Positions 33,706-43,797 of a DNA stretch of 64,000 nucleotides are shown piece by piece. The position numbers and the translations under genes were made by a program. Where the stretch lies: contig NW_006766904.1 of the NCBI RefSeq assembly GCF_000275845.1, forward strand, positions 186,001-250,000, given 5' to 3'. This DNA comes from Dichomitus squalens LYAD-421 SS1 (taxonomy: Eukaryota > Basidiomycota > Agaricomycetes > Polyporales > Polyporaceae). Numbering within the stretch: the first letter of the stretch is position 1; each line of letters starts with the position of its first letter. The notes under the pieces were generated by a model. That model did no database searches. It saw only the letters and a list, made by a program, of their open reading frames with translations, and was not told where the DNA came from.

Positions 33706-35827
33706 ATGGCGGCCGCGAATGGCAACGGCGAGGCAAAAGATGGACCTGGCACGGAACACAAGTGCATCGGAATCTTCCAGAGGGCCAATGAACGTGCGGA
33801 GAAGCGCAGGAACCAGCCTCAGCCATGGATCATGCGCAAGCTCGCCGTGTTCATAACCATAGGAATCATCGCCTATGCGTGGTATGTGTACATCGGGCGG
33901 TTCTGCGTCCCAATGATCAGGCAAGACGCGAGCGCCCTCGGAAGCCGAAGTATTGGCAGTAAGTCGCATCCATTGGTGCTTCTGCGGACTGGCCCTCCTG
34001 ACCGGCATCTCGTTCGAACGTAGTTGCGTTCTTGGTTGTTTTCTGCGTTCTGGGCCTCATGATGATCTGGGCGTTTGAGAAGGTATGTCTGCGAAGATCT
34101 GCATGCTAGCGCCATCTACGCCTTCCAGATCGCACTATGTACACCTTCAAATCCGCCACCGGCTTTCCCACCTTTTGACTCCCTCCTCCCTGCACCTCCA
34201 TGCTGCCAGCACGCAGGCTACTGTGGATACCCTCTTGACGTTTCGTATCTCGTCCGTTTCGAATTTCACATCTTGTGCTGACATGCCATCCCGGAATAGA
34301 TCCTCCTTACCTCCCCGGGCTATGCCAAGCATGTACGTGCACGCATCCAAGTTCTCGCCGACTTCGTCTCTGAACCTCCATTCGCGATCAACGTAGCATG
34401 TGCACAAATCCTCCGCCCCGCCCCGAACAGGCCTCCCGACGTGGTGGGACACCGAAAGTGAGGCTGACCTCGCCCAGGCGCAGTACGGAGCGGCGCGAAA
34501 CCCTCCCCAACCCGAGCGCAAACAGCGCAGACGATCGGAATCTGCACACAAGCGGAGTATCTCTGGCTCCATCAGCGCGCAGAAGGCCTCGCAGAACGGT
34601 GCGAACGTCTGCAGCCTCGTAGGCTACACACAGCTCACGCTTTATGTTTCGGCCCATGTCAGGCCATGCTAAGGCGCCGACGGGGGAGGAGAACGTTGGC
34701 GTGATTGACACGCTCGCACCAGTCCAGGCTGTGCGTGCGAAGGCCACTGCAGATTCGGGTCCCCCTGCGCGCCTCGAGCGAGAGGATACGCAGGCCACCC
34801 AAACGGAGCAGGAGCGCAAGCCTATGATGTACACGCGCAGCCCTCCCAAAACGCCAGTGCTCCTACCGGAGAACAGGTATTGCCATAAAGACGGATTCAT
34901 AAAACCGTTCAGAGCGCACCATTGTCGAGCGTGTGGGACCGTGAGTACCTACGGCCTAGTGTTGCTGCATAGGACAACACTCACGGAAAGAGCCGCGTGT
35001 TGTTCGACAGTGCGTCCTCAAGTACGATCACCACTGTCCGTGGGTAGGACAATGCGTCGGTGCGCGAAATCACAAAGTGCGTGCCTATCCGGTTCAGATA
35101 GGAATTTGTAGCCTAATAATGCGCTCCTCCTTGCTGTAGTTCTTCCTCATCTTCGTCTTCTGGGCGCTCCTCTTCTGCGCATTCGTATGCTCAACACTCA
35201 TCGGGCTCGTCGCGCGCGCCGCAGCGCAGAACCGACCAGACTTCGACGTAGACGGTCAGGAGATCGCCGTCATCGCCCTGTACGTCACCATCCCCCTTCC
35301 TTTCCCCTGCTACTGACAATGATATATCCCGCTGACTTATCCCACCTCTGTGACTCAGATCCGGCTTCTTCGCAATCTTCACGACCGCGCTGCTCGTCAC
35401 GCACGTCATCCTCATCGCGGACAACATGTCGACCGTCGAGCACATGGGCGTGCGCCGGATGCAGGAGCGCGAGAAGCGCGTCTTGGGCCGCCTCCACGCG
35501 CGGTGGCAGCTCGCGGCACGGCGGGAGACGCGCAGGCAGTGGGACGAGGAGTGGGGGCGCATCGGGAAGGAGGGCCACCTGTGGTGGCTGGGGAGCAGGC
35601 GGCGGAACTGGGAGGCGGTCATGGGGGACCGGGTGTGGATGTGGTTCCGTGAGTGCTTCGTTGCGCTGATCGGGGCGGATCGAGGACGAGGCTCATTGTT
35701 GTTCTTGCGTTCTGCAGTGCCTGTCGGACAGAGTCCTGACGACGGCTTGAGCTACGTCGTTAACCCGCGGTTTGGTGTGGAGGGCCGGTGGAGGCCGCGC
35801 AGGGAGTGGCCGCGGGAGCTGCAGTAA
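33706..35827 (+). CDS. DHHC-type protein S-palmitoyltransferase
   Basis: Nine exons (33706-33958, 34024-34082, 34300-34332, 34397-34598, 34663-34940, 35011-35076, 35140-35279, 35359-35648, 35718-35827), all joining in phase, give 476 residues. Two N-terminal transmembrane segments (about 29-47 and 86-102) precede a disordered basic linker. The cysteine-rich domain (about 252-298) reads [40 protein letters not shown]; the catalytic Cys is in DHHC at 281-284. Two more transmembrane segments follow ([20 protein letters not shown] and [17 protein letters not shown]), with the typical short loop carrying the TVEHM motif. It acylates cysteines of membrane proteins, probably at the Golgi, vacuole or plasma membrane. 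The subfamily is not assigned. Convergent with FES1. Confidence 0.9.
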
Positions 35828-36206
35828 TGCTTCGGCCTTTATCCGACGTGGTGGATATCCACGGAGTAAGATCGTCCTGCGGTCGGTCTTTCCGTGGCTG
35901 GGACGGTACATCTGGATGGGACTCTTATGACACGACGACCGGTATCAAGCTTTTGGATCTATGCAACATAATGGTTCGTGTCTCACGCCGATACTTTAGA
36001 TAACGCGATAGGGTAAGACAGGATAGGATAGAATCACGTCTCTGCTATATTATATCACCCCCTCGGGGTACGCTTGGATATCATACAACACTCGCGACCA
36101 TCCCAAGCATTGCTGGCAGAAAGTCCGATTAGAGATGCTACGCCATTAGACTACAAATACACATCGCAGGGGATCCGCAACCCGCTCTTCCGTCATCCCA
36201 CTCCCA

Positions 36207-37606
36207 TCATGCAGTCGCCTCCCTCAGCTCCCTGACCTCCTCTCCCGTGAATCCCCACCTCTCTGCGGCCTTCTCCGCCCCGCCCGCCCTGCGGCTCTGC
36301 TCGTCCAGCCACCTGCCCAGCGCCTCCTTGTCCTGCCCCTCGAGCGGGCGCTGGCACCCAACAGTGTACGTGTGTAGCGTGCGCAACACCTTTTCTTCGA
36401 AGTCGGCGTCGCCCTCAGCCTCTCCGTCGGGCCCGTGCGGGACGGGGGAGGCGAGCGCGGACACGAGCGTGCTGACGGTGCCGTTCTGCTCGAGCGCGGC
36501 GGCCGTGCGCGGGGAGGTCGCGTACGAGGACGGGTCGGCGACCATGGACGCGTGCGAGTTCGGGTGCACGGCTTGCGGGGGCGGGGGCGGGGGCGGTGAA
36601 GAGATCTCGGTGTTGGGCTGCGTGGTAGAGGAGGACTCGGTTGGGTGCAGAGTGACGGACTGGGACTGGGACTGAGGCTGAGGTTGAGGCTGAGGAGCGG
36701 GCTGGGACGCAGCAGCAGCGACCCCGCTCTCGGAGGTCGGGATCTGCGACGGCTGTTGTACGTTCGCCGGCTGCTGCTGAGCGTTGGACGACGCCGCAGG
36801 GGGCTCGGCGGGGATGAGGAGCGTGCTGAGGAGGAACGCGACCTTGCGGCGGACGGTGATGTCCGAGTCGGAGAGCGCGTCGCGGAGGACGTCCCAGCCG
36901 TTGGCGTCGGACATCTGCGCGACGGCCTTGGCGTTGTGCTTGAGGAGGCCGGAGAGCGCGTACACGGCCTTCGAGCGCGTTTTGCCCGAGCGGACGGTGG
37001 GCGAGAGGAAAGAGAGGAGCGCGCGCAGGGGGGAGAGCGCGAGGTACTGTGTCATAAGGGGAGACGTGATTAGCGTTGAGCATGGGATAAGGGGAGAAGG
37101 AGGGAGGAGGGGGACGTACGGAGTTCTGGGCGGCGGGGTTGTTTTGGACGGCGGTGCCGAGGATCCAGAGGGTTTGCATCTGGATCGCTTCGGAGGAGTT
37201 GGGGCTGGTGAGCAGCGAGTGGAGGGGCTCCCACATCCTGAGCTTTTCGAGGTCTGCAGAAAGATGTCAGACGGACGAGTCCACGAAGACCGCATAGCTA
37301 TGTGCACGTACTGTTCGCGTTGTCGATCTGCTCAACGAGCTGCAGAGCGAACATCAGCGAAGAGTTCCAGGGATAGCACGATGTCTTGCTCACCATCTCG
37401 AAGTCATCCAACGCCTGTATCCGCTCGTCTTCGTCGCGCTTCTCGTCTACCGCGACTGCTAAGGCCTCCTTCATCAGCTCTGCGTCCGGCTTCCCGAGAA
37501 TCGCATCTATGATTCCGGGGTCGAGGTCAGTCCTCGGCCGTGGTGGTGGCTGATTGGCGTCCTGAGGAGTGGAGTTGGCAATACTCCAGCGAAGTAGGCT
37601 TTCCAT
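36207..37606 (-). CDS. FES1: Hsp70 nucleotide exchange factor FES1
   Basis: Exons 37606-37394, 37339-37312, 37253-37120 and 37046-36207 encode 404 residues. The N-terminus (MESLLRWSIANST) and the armadillo repeats match the Fes1/HspBP1 family: VEQIDNANNLEKLRMWEPL, WILGTAVQNNPAAQN, RSKAVYALSGLLKHN, and GWDVLRDALSDSDITVRRKVAFLLS. Fes1 releases ADP from cytosolic Hsp70 and assists degradation of misfolded proteins. The protein is longer than the roughly 290-residue yeast form because of a Gln/Pro/Ser-rich stretch of about 100 residues (about 200-310) between the last recognisable repeat and the C-terminal helices. That stretch makes long spurious frames on both strands. The 28-nt second exon is confirmed by the family alignment. 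Confidence 0.9.
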
Positions 37607-37623
37607 GTTTTGATATCACGAGT

Positions 37624-38128
37624 ATGTCGGAGCGAAGTAATTCTACCGATACAGAGAGAGAGCTGCAGGAAGCGATGGAGGTAAGAAAAATATGGCTACA
37701 GATGCGAGGTGAAAGGGAGATACAAGCAAGAGCAACGGACGAGTACAAATACAATATGAGCAGAAACTCGAGCACAACCTGCACTGTACCGGAAGGCACC
37801 AGAAGACGCGAGAATCGTTGGCGCCCGACGCGGTCATCGATTCGATTCAGCCACCCGCGCGTCGCGTTTTTCGAGCGGAGATCGAATTGCCATAGACAAC
37901 CGCCACGACGCGGTCTCTTCGCTACGAAGTTTTCGTCTTGCTCATCGTGCTCTATGTCCTCAAGCTTTCTGTAGGTGAGCACCCGTTTCGAGTCCGTCTT
38001 TAGTGATGATACAACACTTCATACCATACAACCATACCGAAACTACATGTGGATAACAAGTTTATCTAGTTTCAGCCTTGGCTGATCTTCCTCGTGAAGC
38101 GTTTCCTGTCGGACGTGTCGCTTATTGA
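37624..38128 (+). CDS. Candidate small single-pass membrane protein
   Basis: A model with exons 37624-37680, 37896-37974 and 38076-38128 is phase-consistent and gives 62 residues: an acidic N-terminal helix, one hydrophobic helix (VFVLLIVLYVLKLSVALA) and a short tail. The last two exons have good signals (CATAG acceptor, GTAGGTGAGC donor, TTTCAG acceptor). The link to the first exon across a 215-nt intron is a guess. Its start codon lies only 17 bp from the divergent FES1 start, so the two would share a very compact promoter, which argues for caution. No family is recognised. Confidence 0.3.
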
Positions 38129-38747
38129 CCTTCGTCTTTCCAGGTATGCGAGCTTCGGCTTAGGGAAAACTGATTCCTGCGGGTTTTTGGCTATCGGTGA
38201 GTACCTGATTCTGCATGTATCCACTCGGATGAAATACTTTCGATGGGCGGACACGAACGCTCTCGGGCCTACACCAAACTCTCCCAAGTGTACAAAGTGG
38301 AGGGGGGCTCGGGAGCTTGTTGATATGCATCGAGTACCTGATCTGCGTCCCATCTGGCATACCATACGTTTGACTGACTGCTCTCTGTTCAGGTTCACGA
38401 ATGTGCGCTTCCGTCCCGAAGTACATGTGCTTTTACGCTGCTTAATTGTGCCGGTATTCGGTTCCTGTACTCCGTAGTCCAAAATATAATGAACGCCTTA
38501 CAGCGCCTTGCATAAGTCCGTGAACGCGCGGGATTTCTTCTCTCCGGCGTCTAAACCACCCGACCTGCCTAAACAGGCCATATCACGGTCACAGGGACTA
38601 CTCCATGACAGCGCATCACGGCCCCGTTGGTTGACCACACGCGTACCCAGGTAAATCCACAATGTTTTGAAGTATGGATATGCGTGCGGTACTTCCATGT
38701 CTGGTTTTGAGTGCCCATTGGCCCCCCAGGGGATCCTGTACCCTGAT

Positions 38748-39159
38748 CTAAACAGGAGGTACCATAGTAAAGGTGCAGTGGCATATACATGATCATGCCT
38801 GAGTCAGTGCAGTAGCTTCAACGTGTTCTCGACATGTTTCATCAACCATATGCATGTCCAACTCTCAAGCATTTAGGAGTGACTTGAGGCTGGCCACCCA
38901 CAGCATCGCAAGTCATGTATTCATTGGCAAGGGCCCGTTTGATATAATCTCGTGCAGTGACTGTTGCCCTCATGCAAACTATCTCTGTGCACTGTGCACA
39001 CTGTATGACTACAAGTACTTATGCGCAAGTTTACTGGGCCCATGGCATACTCACTCTTGGAAATGCCAGTGGCCCAGCGAGCGGGCTCAGCCGCAGGGGA
39101 GCTCTCACTATGGGCACCGCCTGGAATCGTTCTTTGTCAAAGGGCTTTAGAACCTCTGA
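38748..39159 (+). repeat. 412-bp direct repeat, copy 1 (left of gap)
   Basis: Identical, base for base as read, to 39466-39877. It abuts the N run directly, which points to a gap-joining artefact rather than biology. Confidence 0.8.
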
Positions 39160-39465
39160 NNNNNNNNNNNNNNNNNNNNNNNNNNNNNNNNNNNNNNNNN
39201 NNNNNNNNNNNNNNNNNNNNNNNNNNNNNNNNNNNNNNNNNNNNNNNNNNNNNNNNNNNNNNNNNNNNNNNNNNNNNNNNNNNNNNNNNNNNNNNNNNNN
39301 NNNNNNNNNNNNNNNNNNNNNNNNNNNNNNNNNNNNNNNNNNNNNNNNNNNNNNNNNNNNNNNNNNNNNNNNNNNNNNNNNNNNNNNNNNNNNNNNNNNN
39401 NNNNNNNNNNNNNNNNNNNNNNNNNNNNNNNNNNNNNNNNNNNNNNNNNNNNNNNNNNNNNNNNN
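39160..39465. other. Assembly gap (306 N)
   Basis: A run of N inside the mariner-type element. Frames translated across it are meaningless. Confidence 0.99.
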
Positions 39466-39877
39466 CTAAACAGGAGGTACCATAGTAAAGGTGCAGTGGC
39501 ATATACATGATCATGCCTGAGTCAGTGCAGTAGCTTCAACGTGTTCTCGACATGTTTCATCAACCATATGCATGTCCAACTCTCAAGCATTTAGGAGTGA
39601 CTTGAGGCTGGCCACCCACAGCATCGCAAGTCATGTATTCATTGGCAAGGGCCCGTTTGATATAATCTCGTGCAGTGACTGTTGCCCTCATGCAAACTAT
39701 CTCTGTGCACTGTGCACACTGTATGACTACAAGTACTTATGCGCAAGTTTACTGGGCCCATGGCATACTCACTCTTGGAAATGCCAGTGGCCCAGCGAGC
39801 GGGCTCAGCCGCAGGGGAGCTCTCACTATGGGCACCGCCTGGAATCGTTCTTTGTCAAAGGGCTTTAGAACCTCTGA
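39466..39877 (+). repeat. 412-bp direct repeat, copy 2 (right of gap)
   Basis: Exact copy of the sequence left of the gap; beyond it (39878 on) the unique right arm of the element continues. Confidence 0.8.
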
Positions 39878-40497
39878 GCAAGTACAACTTTCCCATTGCC
39901 GACCCTTCAGCATCCTTTGGCACACGTCGGCAAAGGGACAAGTTATGACTTTCCCGAAAACAAACCTCCGTTTCACGCGAAGGGATCCCGAGCGCTGCCC
40001 GTCGTGTCTGGGCCTGTGACCATGATGTGGCCTGTTTAGGCAGGTCGGGTAGGTTAGACGCCGGAGAGAAAAAATCCCGCGCGTTCACGGACTTATGCAA
40101 GGCGCTGTATTCCACCAAACGTCTCGTGAACACCGTCCACGATGCAGTTTGCATCATACTTCGGTCAATGAGCGTCCATGTGTAGTTCATTCGCGCAATA
40201 CGTATATCTGGTAGTGTGAATGCGTCACGCGCTCGGCGCAAGTCGCGGGCACCTGATGCTTGCGGTGAGCGCTGTTTCCGCCTCTCGTCAGAGTCGCGTC
40301 GTCGAACGCCTTTGCTTCTTCGACCGCAACGCTCACTGCCTTCCTCCCACCCTGCTGTCCTTCCGACCACGACTACGAACTCATGACCACCCTCTAGGGC
40401 CCTGCGACCCTCGCCTGCAGTCAGTCACTCCCTGTCCGCTGCGCATCCTATTACTCTAGCGAATACCCTTCTCCGGCCCGCCTGTGCTCTAAATACG

Positions 40498-42678
40498 ATG
40501 GGACTAGGCAAGGTAGTCGCAGCAGCAGCAGCAGCGGCCGCCCCTCTTCTGCGGGACCGCCTCCACCATCAGTACGGCCGAGTACACCAAAACCCGGAGG
40601 ACGACGGCTGGGAAGACCAGGACCGGACGCCAACCGTCGCGACCGCCCCGCAGCCCCTCCCTCGCCCGCAAACCGTCTCCCAAATCCTCGCCGGACGGCC
40701 ATCCGAGACTTTACCTCAGACCGCTGGTCCTGAGCCCGAGCCCGTCGTGGCTGCGGAGGAGATGGTATGGAAACCGCTTTTGGGCGTCGACACGCACGTC
40801 ACGCCGAGGCAGTCAGCGGGGTTCAGCCCGCACGGTGACAGTAACGGTAAGGGGGGCGGGCAAAGCTACGGGGCGGTTCTGGACGAAGGCGGGCCGTCGA
40901 GGCTGCGCCAGAGCCCAGAGAGGTACAGAAGTAATTCGTGGCTGGACAGGGTCCCGGAGGAAGCTGCTCTGGACGGGGATGCTGGTGAGGACGACGCAGA
41001 GGCCGACGACTGGGACTTGGCGCAGCAGGGGTATTATAGTGGTGAGTCCGATGTTGTACTAGTTCTTGTGTTTGTGCGCCGCGTATCCTCCGTCTTCACC
41101 GTACGCAGGGTGCGTTATTCGTACCTATGATTCGGAGTGCATGTCGCGCGAGTGTTGCCTGATATGCTCGCACGAGCGGGCCAGCTCTTTGGAGACACGC
41201 AGGTTTCATCGCTGTTGCGAGGCGCTGTCCATTAAAGTGGCCCTTTGAATACATCCAGACCCTGTCGCTGACCTAGGACATCCAGGTTCCTACAAAAGGA
41301 CAATTGCGCTCTACGCCTTTGTCCCGCTCACCTCCTTGCTCGTCTTCCTCGCTCTCGCACTCGCCCCGACATGGCTCTGGCCCGTCCGCTGGCCATCCCC
41401 TCCCTCATTCCCCCGCTCCTTCCCTTCCCCCCTCCCCGAGTTCACCCTCGCCGCCGCACTCTGGTCCCTGTCGCACCTCCTCCGCACGCCCCTCTGGACG
41501 CTCTCTGCCCCCTGCCCGCGCCCCCTCGACACCCTCCTCTTCAACCTCCTCCACGTCCTCCTCTCGAACTTCCTCCGCCTCGCTGCGTTCGCAACGCTCC
41601 GCGTCCGACACGACATGGCGTACCCGCGCCCGACGTGGCGCGACGGCGCGTTCCGCACCGTCTGGTGGACCGCGCTCGGGTGGGCCGCGGCGGAGGCCGC
41701 GGCGAGCGTCGCGCAGGGGTACGCCCAGCTCGCGCTGTACCGAAACGTCATGGTCCCCGTCGAGCGCGTCCAGGCGATCCTCGCGCGCGCCCGCGGCTGG
41801 GGGGGCGAGGGCGGCGTGGCGCTCTCAAATAACGCGAGCAGGGAGTACATGCCGCTCAGCCCGCGGAGCGCTCACGGGCGTTCGCCCCCGGGCGACGCGG
41901 ACGGGCACGGGAACGGGAACGGGAAGGGAAACGCGGACGGGGCGAACGGCGGCGACGGGAGGAGCCCGAGGAGAGCGGGCCCGACGCCGATGAGCTTGGA
42001 GGAGGCGATCCGGCTCGCGGTCGACCAGGATGTGGAGCAGCTGATTCACCTGCAGGAGCGCGAGGAGCTCGAGGAGGTGTACGGCATCCCTGTGATTGTG
42101 AGTGTCTTCGTGTCATCGTTCGGGTTTGCGTACGCATCGTGTTTTGGCTTTGCGCTCGGACATCTGGTGTGGGTCCGGCGTCGGTGCCTACCCAGTCCTT
42201 CGTGAGTCAGCCCGAGGACTGCGGCTGCATACATCAGCCAATCAGGGTGTTGACGTTGGTGGCGACGGGCTGTCATTGCGGTGGTTAGCTTATTGGCTTT
42301 GTCTTGCTTGCGAGTGCAATCCCGCTACTGCAGTCGATGCTCACAGCCATTCCTCCGCAGTATATCCCTGTATTTGTGCCTTGTCTGCAACGTATCGACT
42401 CGTTTCTATTCTCGCTCGGGTTCACGCTCATTCTGGCATGGGCGTACCTTCTCTCCCCGCTCTCCTTCCCGCCAGGAGCCGATACGGCGCCGATCTACTC
42501 GAACCACGCCTTGGCAATCGCCTTCCCTCTCGTGGTCGTCGTCCATCTGTTCCTGTCGCTCCTGCACTCTCCGCCCATACTGCCCCGGATTGGTGTGCAC
42601 ACGACCGCGTATGTCGGACTGCTCGTGGGCCTCGGAGGGTTCTTCGCGGGTCTCGGTCTCTGGGGCGTGCTCTCGTAA
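40498..42678 (+). CDS. Multi-pass membrane protein of unknown function
   Basis: Exons 40498-41041, 41286-42097 and 42289-42678 (phases 1 and 0) give 581 residues. A hydrophilic, Pro-rich N-terminal region of about 180 residues starts with a poly-Ala run (residues 8-15). About eight hydrophobic segments follow, including LVFLALALAPTWLW, LLFNLLHVLLSNFLRLAAFA, WWTALGWAAAEAAASVAQGY, FVLLASAIPLLQS, FTLILAWAYLLSPL, IAFPLVVVVHLFLSLL and a Gly-rich C-terminal helix ending at GVLS. A cytosolic loop (about 340-450) is Gly/Asn/Asp-rich. The introns (244 and 191 nt) are long for this window. The pattern suggests a conserved fungal membrane protein, but I cannot name the family or substrate. Confidence 0.65.
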
Positions 42679-43797
42679 CGCTGTGTTTACATCTATCTAG
42701 CTATACATACCACCATGTGCACATGCCTATTACGCTGTTGCTGGATTCTCGGGAATGATCAATTACTCTGTATGTAATATATCGTAGCCCAAGTTGATGT
42801 CGACGTCGCAGCGTAAGTACACACCGCTGCGTATCATGATGTGGTACGTCATCTGAGTCCGTGGCCGCAACCACGGCCACCGATATCCTCGAGAGTGCGA
42901 AAATATCAAGATCTTCTGTACGTGGGAGACATCGTCGGTCGGCTGCTGGGACTTAGACTATAAGGTTCTCGATAGGATGTTTTAGAGGAGCTAGGTACGA
43001 CTCGTGAGTACGCGTCCCTCATGGCGTCACACCGTATGGTACGCCTGCTGCCTTTCCCGCCCGCGCAACGGTGAGCGCGACGTTGCGTCAGACAGAGCAG
43101 CCTGGGACAGCAACCGTGTCTCGGGCGACGCATGGCACGCGGGCCAGCCTCATGCGCATGCCGCAGCGAGTGGATTCCAAATCAGCGGGCCTGGGTGCCT
43201 CGGCCACGCCGCCATCACGCCCAAAGCGGTCAAGTTCGTAGCTGTGGCCGGCACCGTGCCCCCCGCGCTGTCCTGCCCCGTTGTCTGTCCACTCAGCGCG
43301 ATCAACCCGCTCGGTGGCCCGGAGGCTGCGACAGGCCACAACAAGACAAGCCTAAGCTTAGGACCGAGCGGGCTGTGTGCTGCAGGGGCCGCGCAATATT
43401 CAATTAGGTGCGTTCTCGTCTGGAGCCGGAGCTCTCTGTCTTCTCCCATCGACTCGCCCAAGGCCTGTGACCGTCGCCACGCGCGAGCACGAAGCTATCG
43501 GGTATCCACCAGCTCACGTATTCTCCTTCGCCTTCGCAGGCCTCGCACCTCCCGCAGAGACTCCACTGCGGCGTTAGGGCACCAAAGCGTTTGGGACGCA
43601 CGGGACGTCCAACTTGACCGACGCACCGACCGCTTTCCTGCGACCCTCGCACCGCCGCTCCCTATACTTCAGCTTTGCCCGCTCGCCGACACACCCCTCG
43701 CCAGCCGCGTCCCTGGCCCGTCGCCTGCCCTGGGCCCTCGACTCCCCGCGTCCGACGCGCCCTCGGACGGCCCCCACAGACCACGTCGGCCGCGCGA
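42679..43797. other. Intergenic / 5' region of the next gene
   Basis: GC-rich DNA with a long spurious + strand frame (43004-44170) that overlaps the next gene in another frame. The last 200 bp before the start at 43798 are C-rich, as in fungal leaders. No separate gene or repeat was recognised. Confidence 0.4.

Larger units (their letters stand above)
38501..40107. mobile_element. Tc1/mariner-type MITE containing an assembly gap
   Basis: The ends start CAGCGCCTTGCATAAGTCC in inverted orientation, and each is flanked by TA (38499-38500 and 40108-40109). This is the TA target duplication and CAGYGCCTTGCA terminus typical of Tc1/mariner elements. The inverted repeats run about 80 bp, to a CCTAAACAGG/CCTGTTTAGG block. 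There is no transposase frame. The interior is interrupted by 306 N and by an exact duplication of 412 bp on either side of the gap. If the duplication is artefactual, the true element is about 890 bp. Confidence 0.7.

Noticed and set aside
36415..37236. 273-codon frame antiparallel to or overlapping FES1
   Set aside because: A shadow of the GC-rich FES1 exon in another phase; FES1 homology fixes the real frame.
38957..39514. Open frames running through the N-gap
   Set aside because: They are translated from N and carry no information.
38748..39877. Direct repeats read as LTRs of a retrotransposon
   Set aside because: They are identical, abut an N-gap, lie inside TA-flanked mariner inverted repeats, and lack the TG...CA ends, primer-binding site and polyprotein expected of an LTR element.
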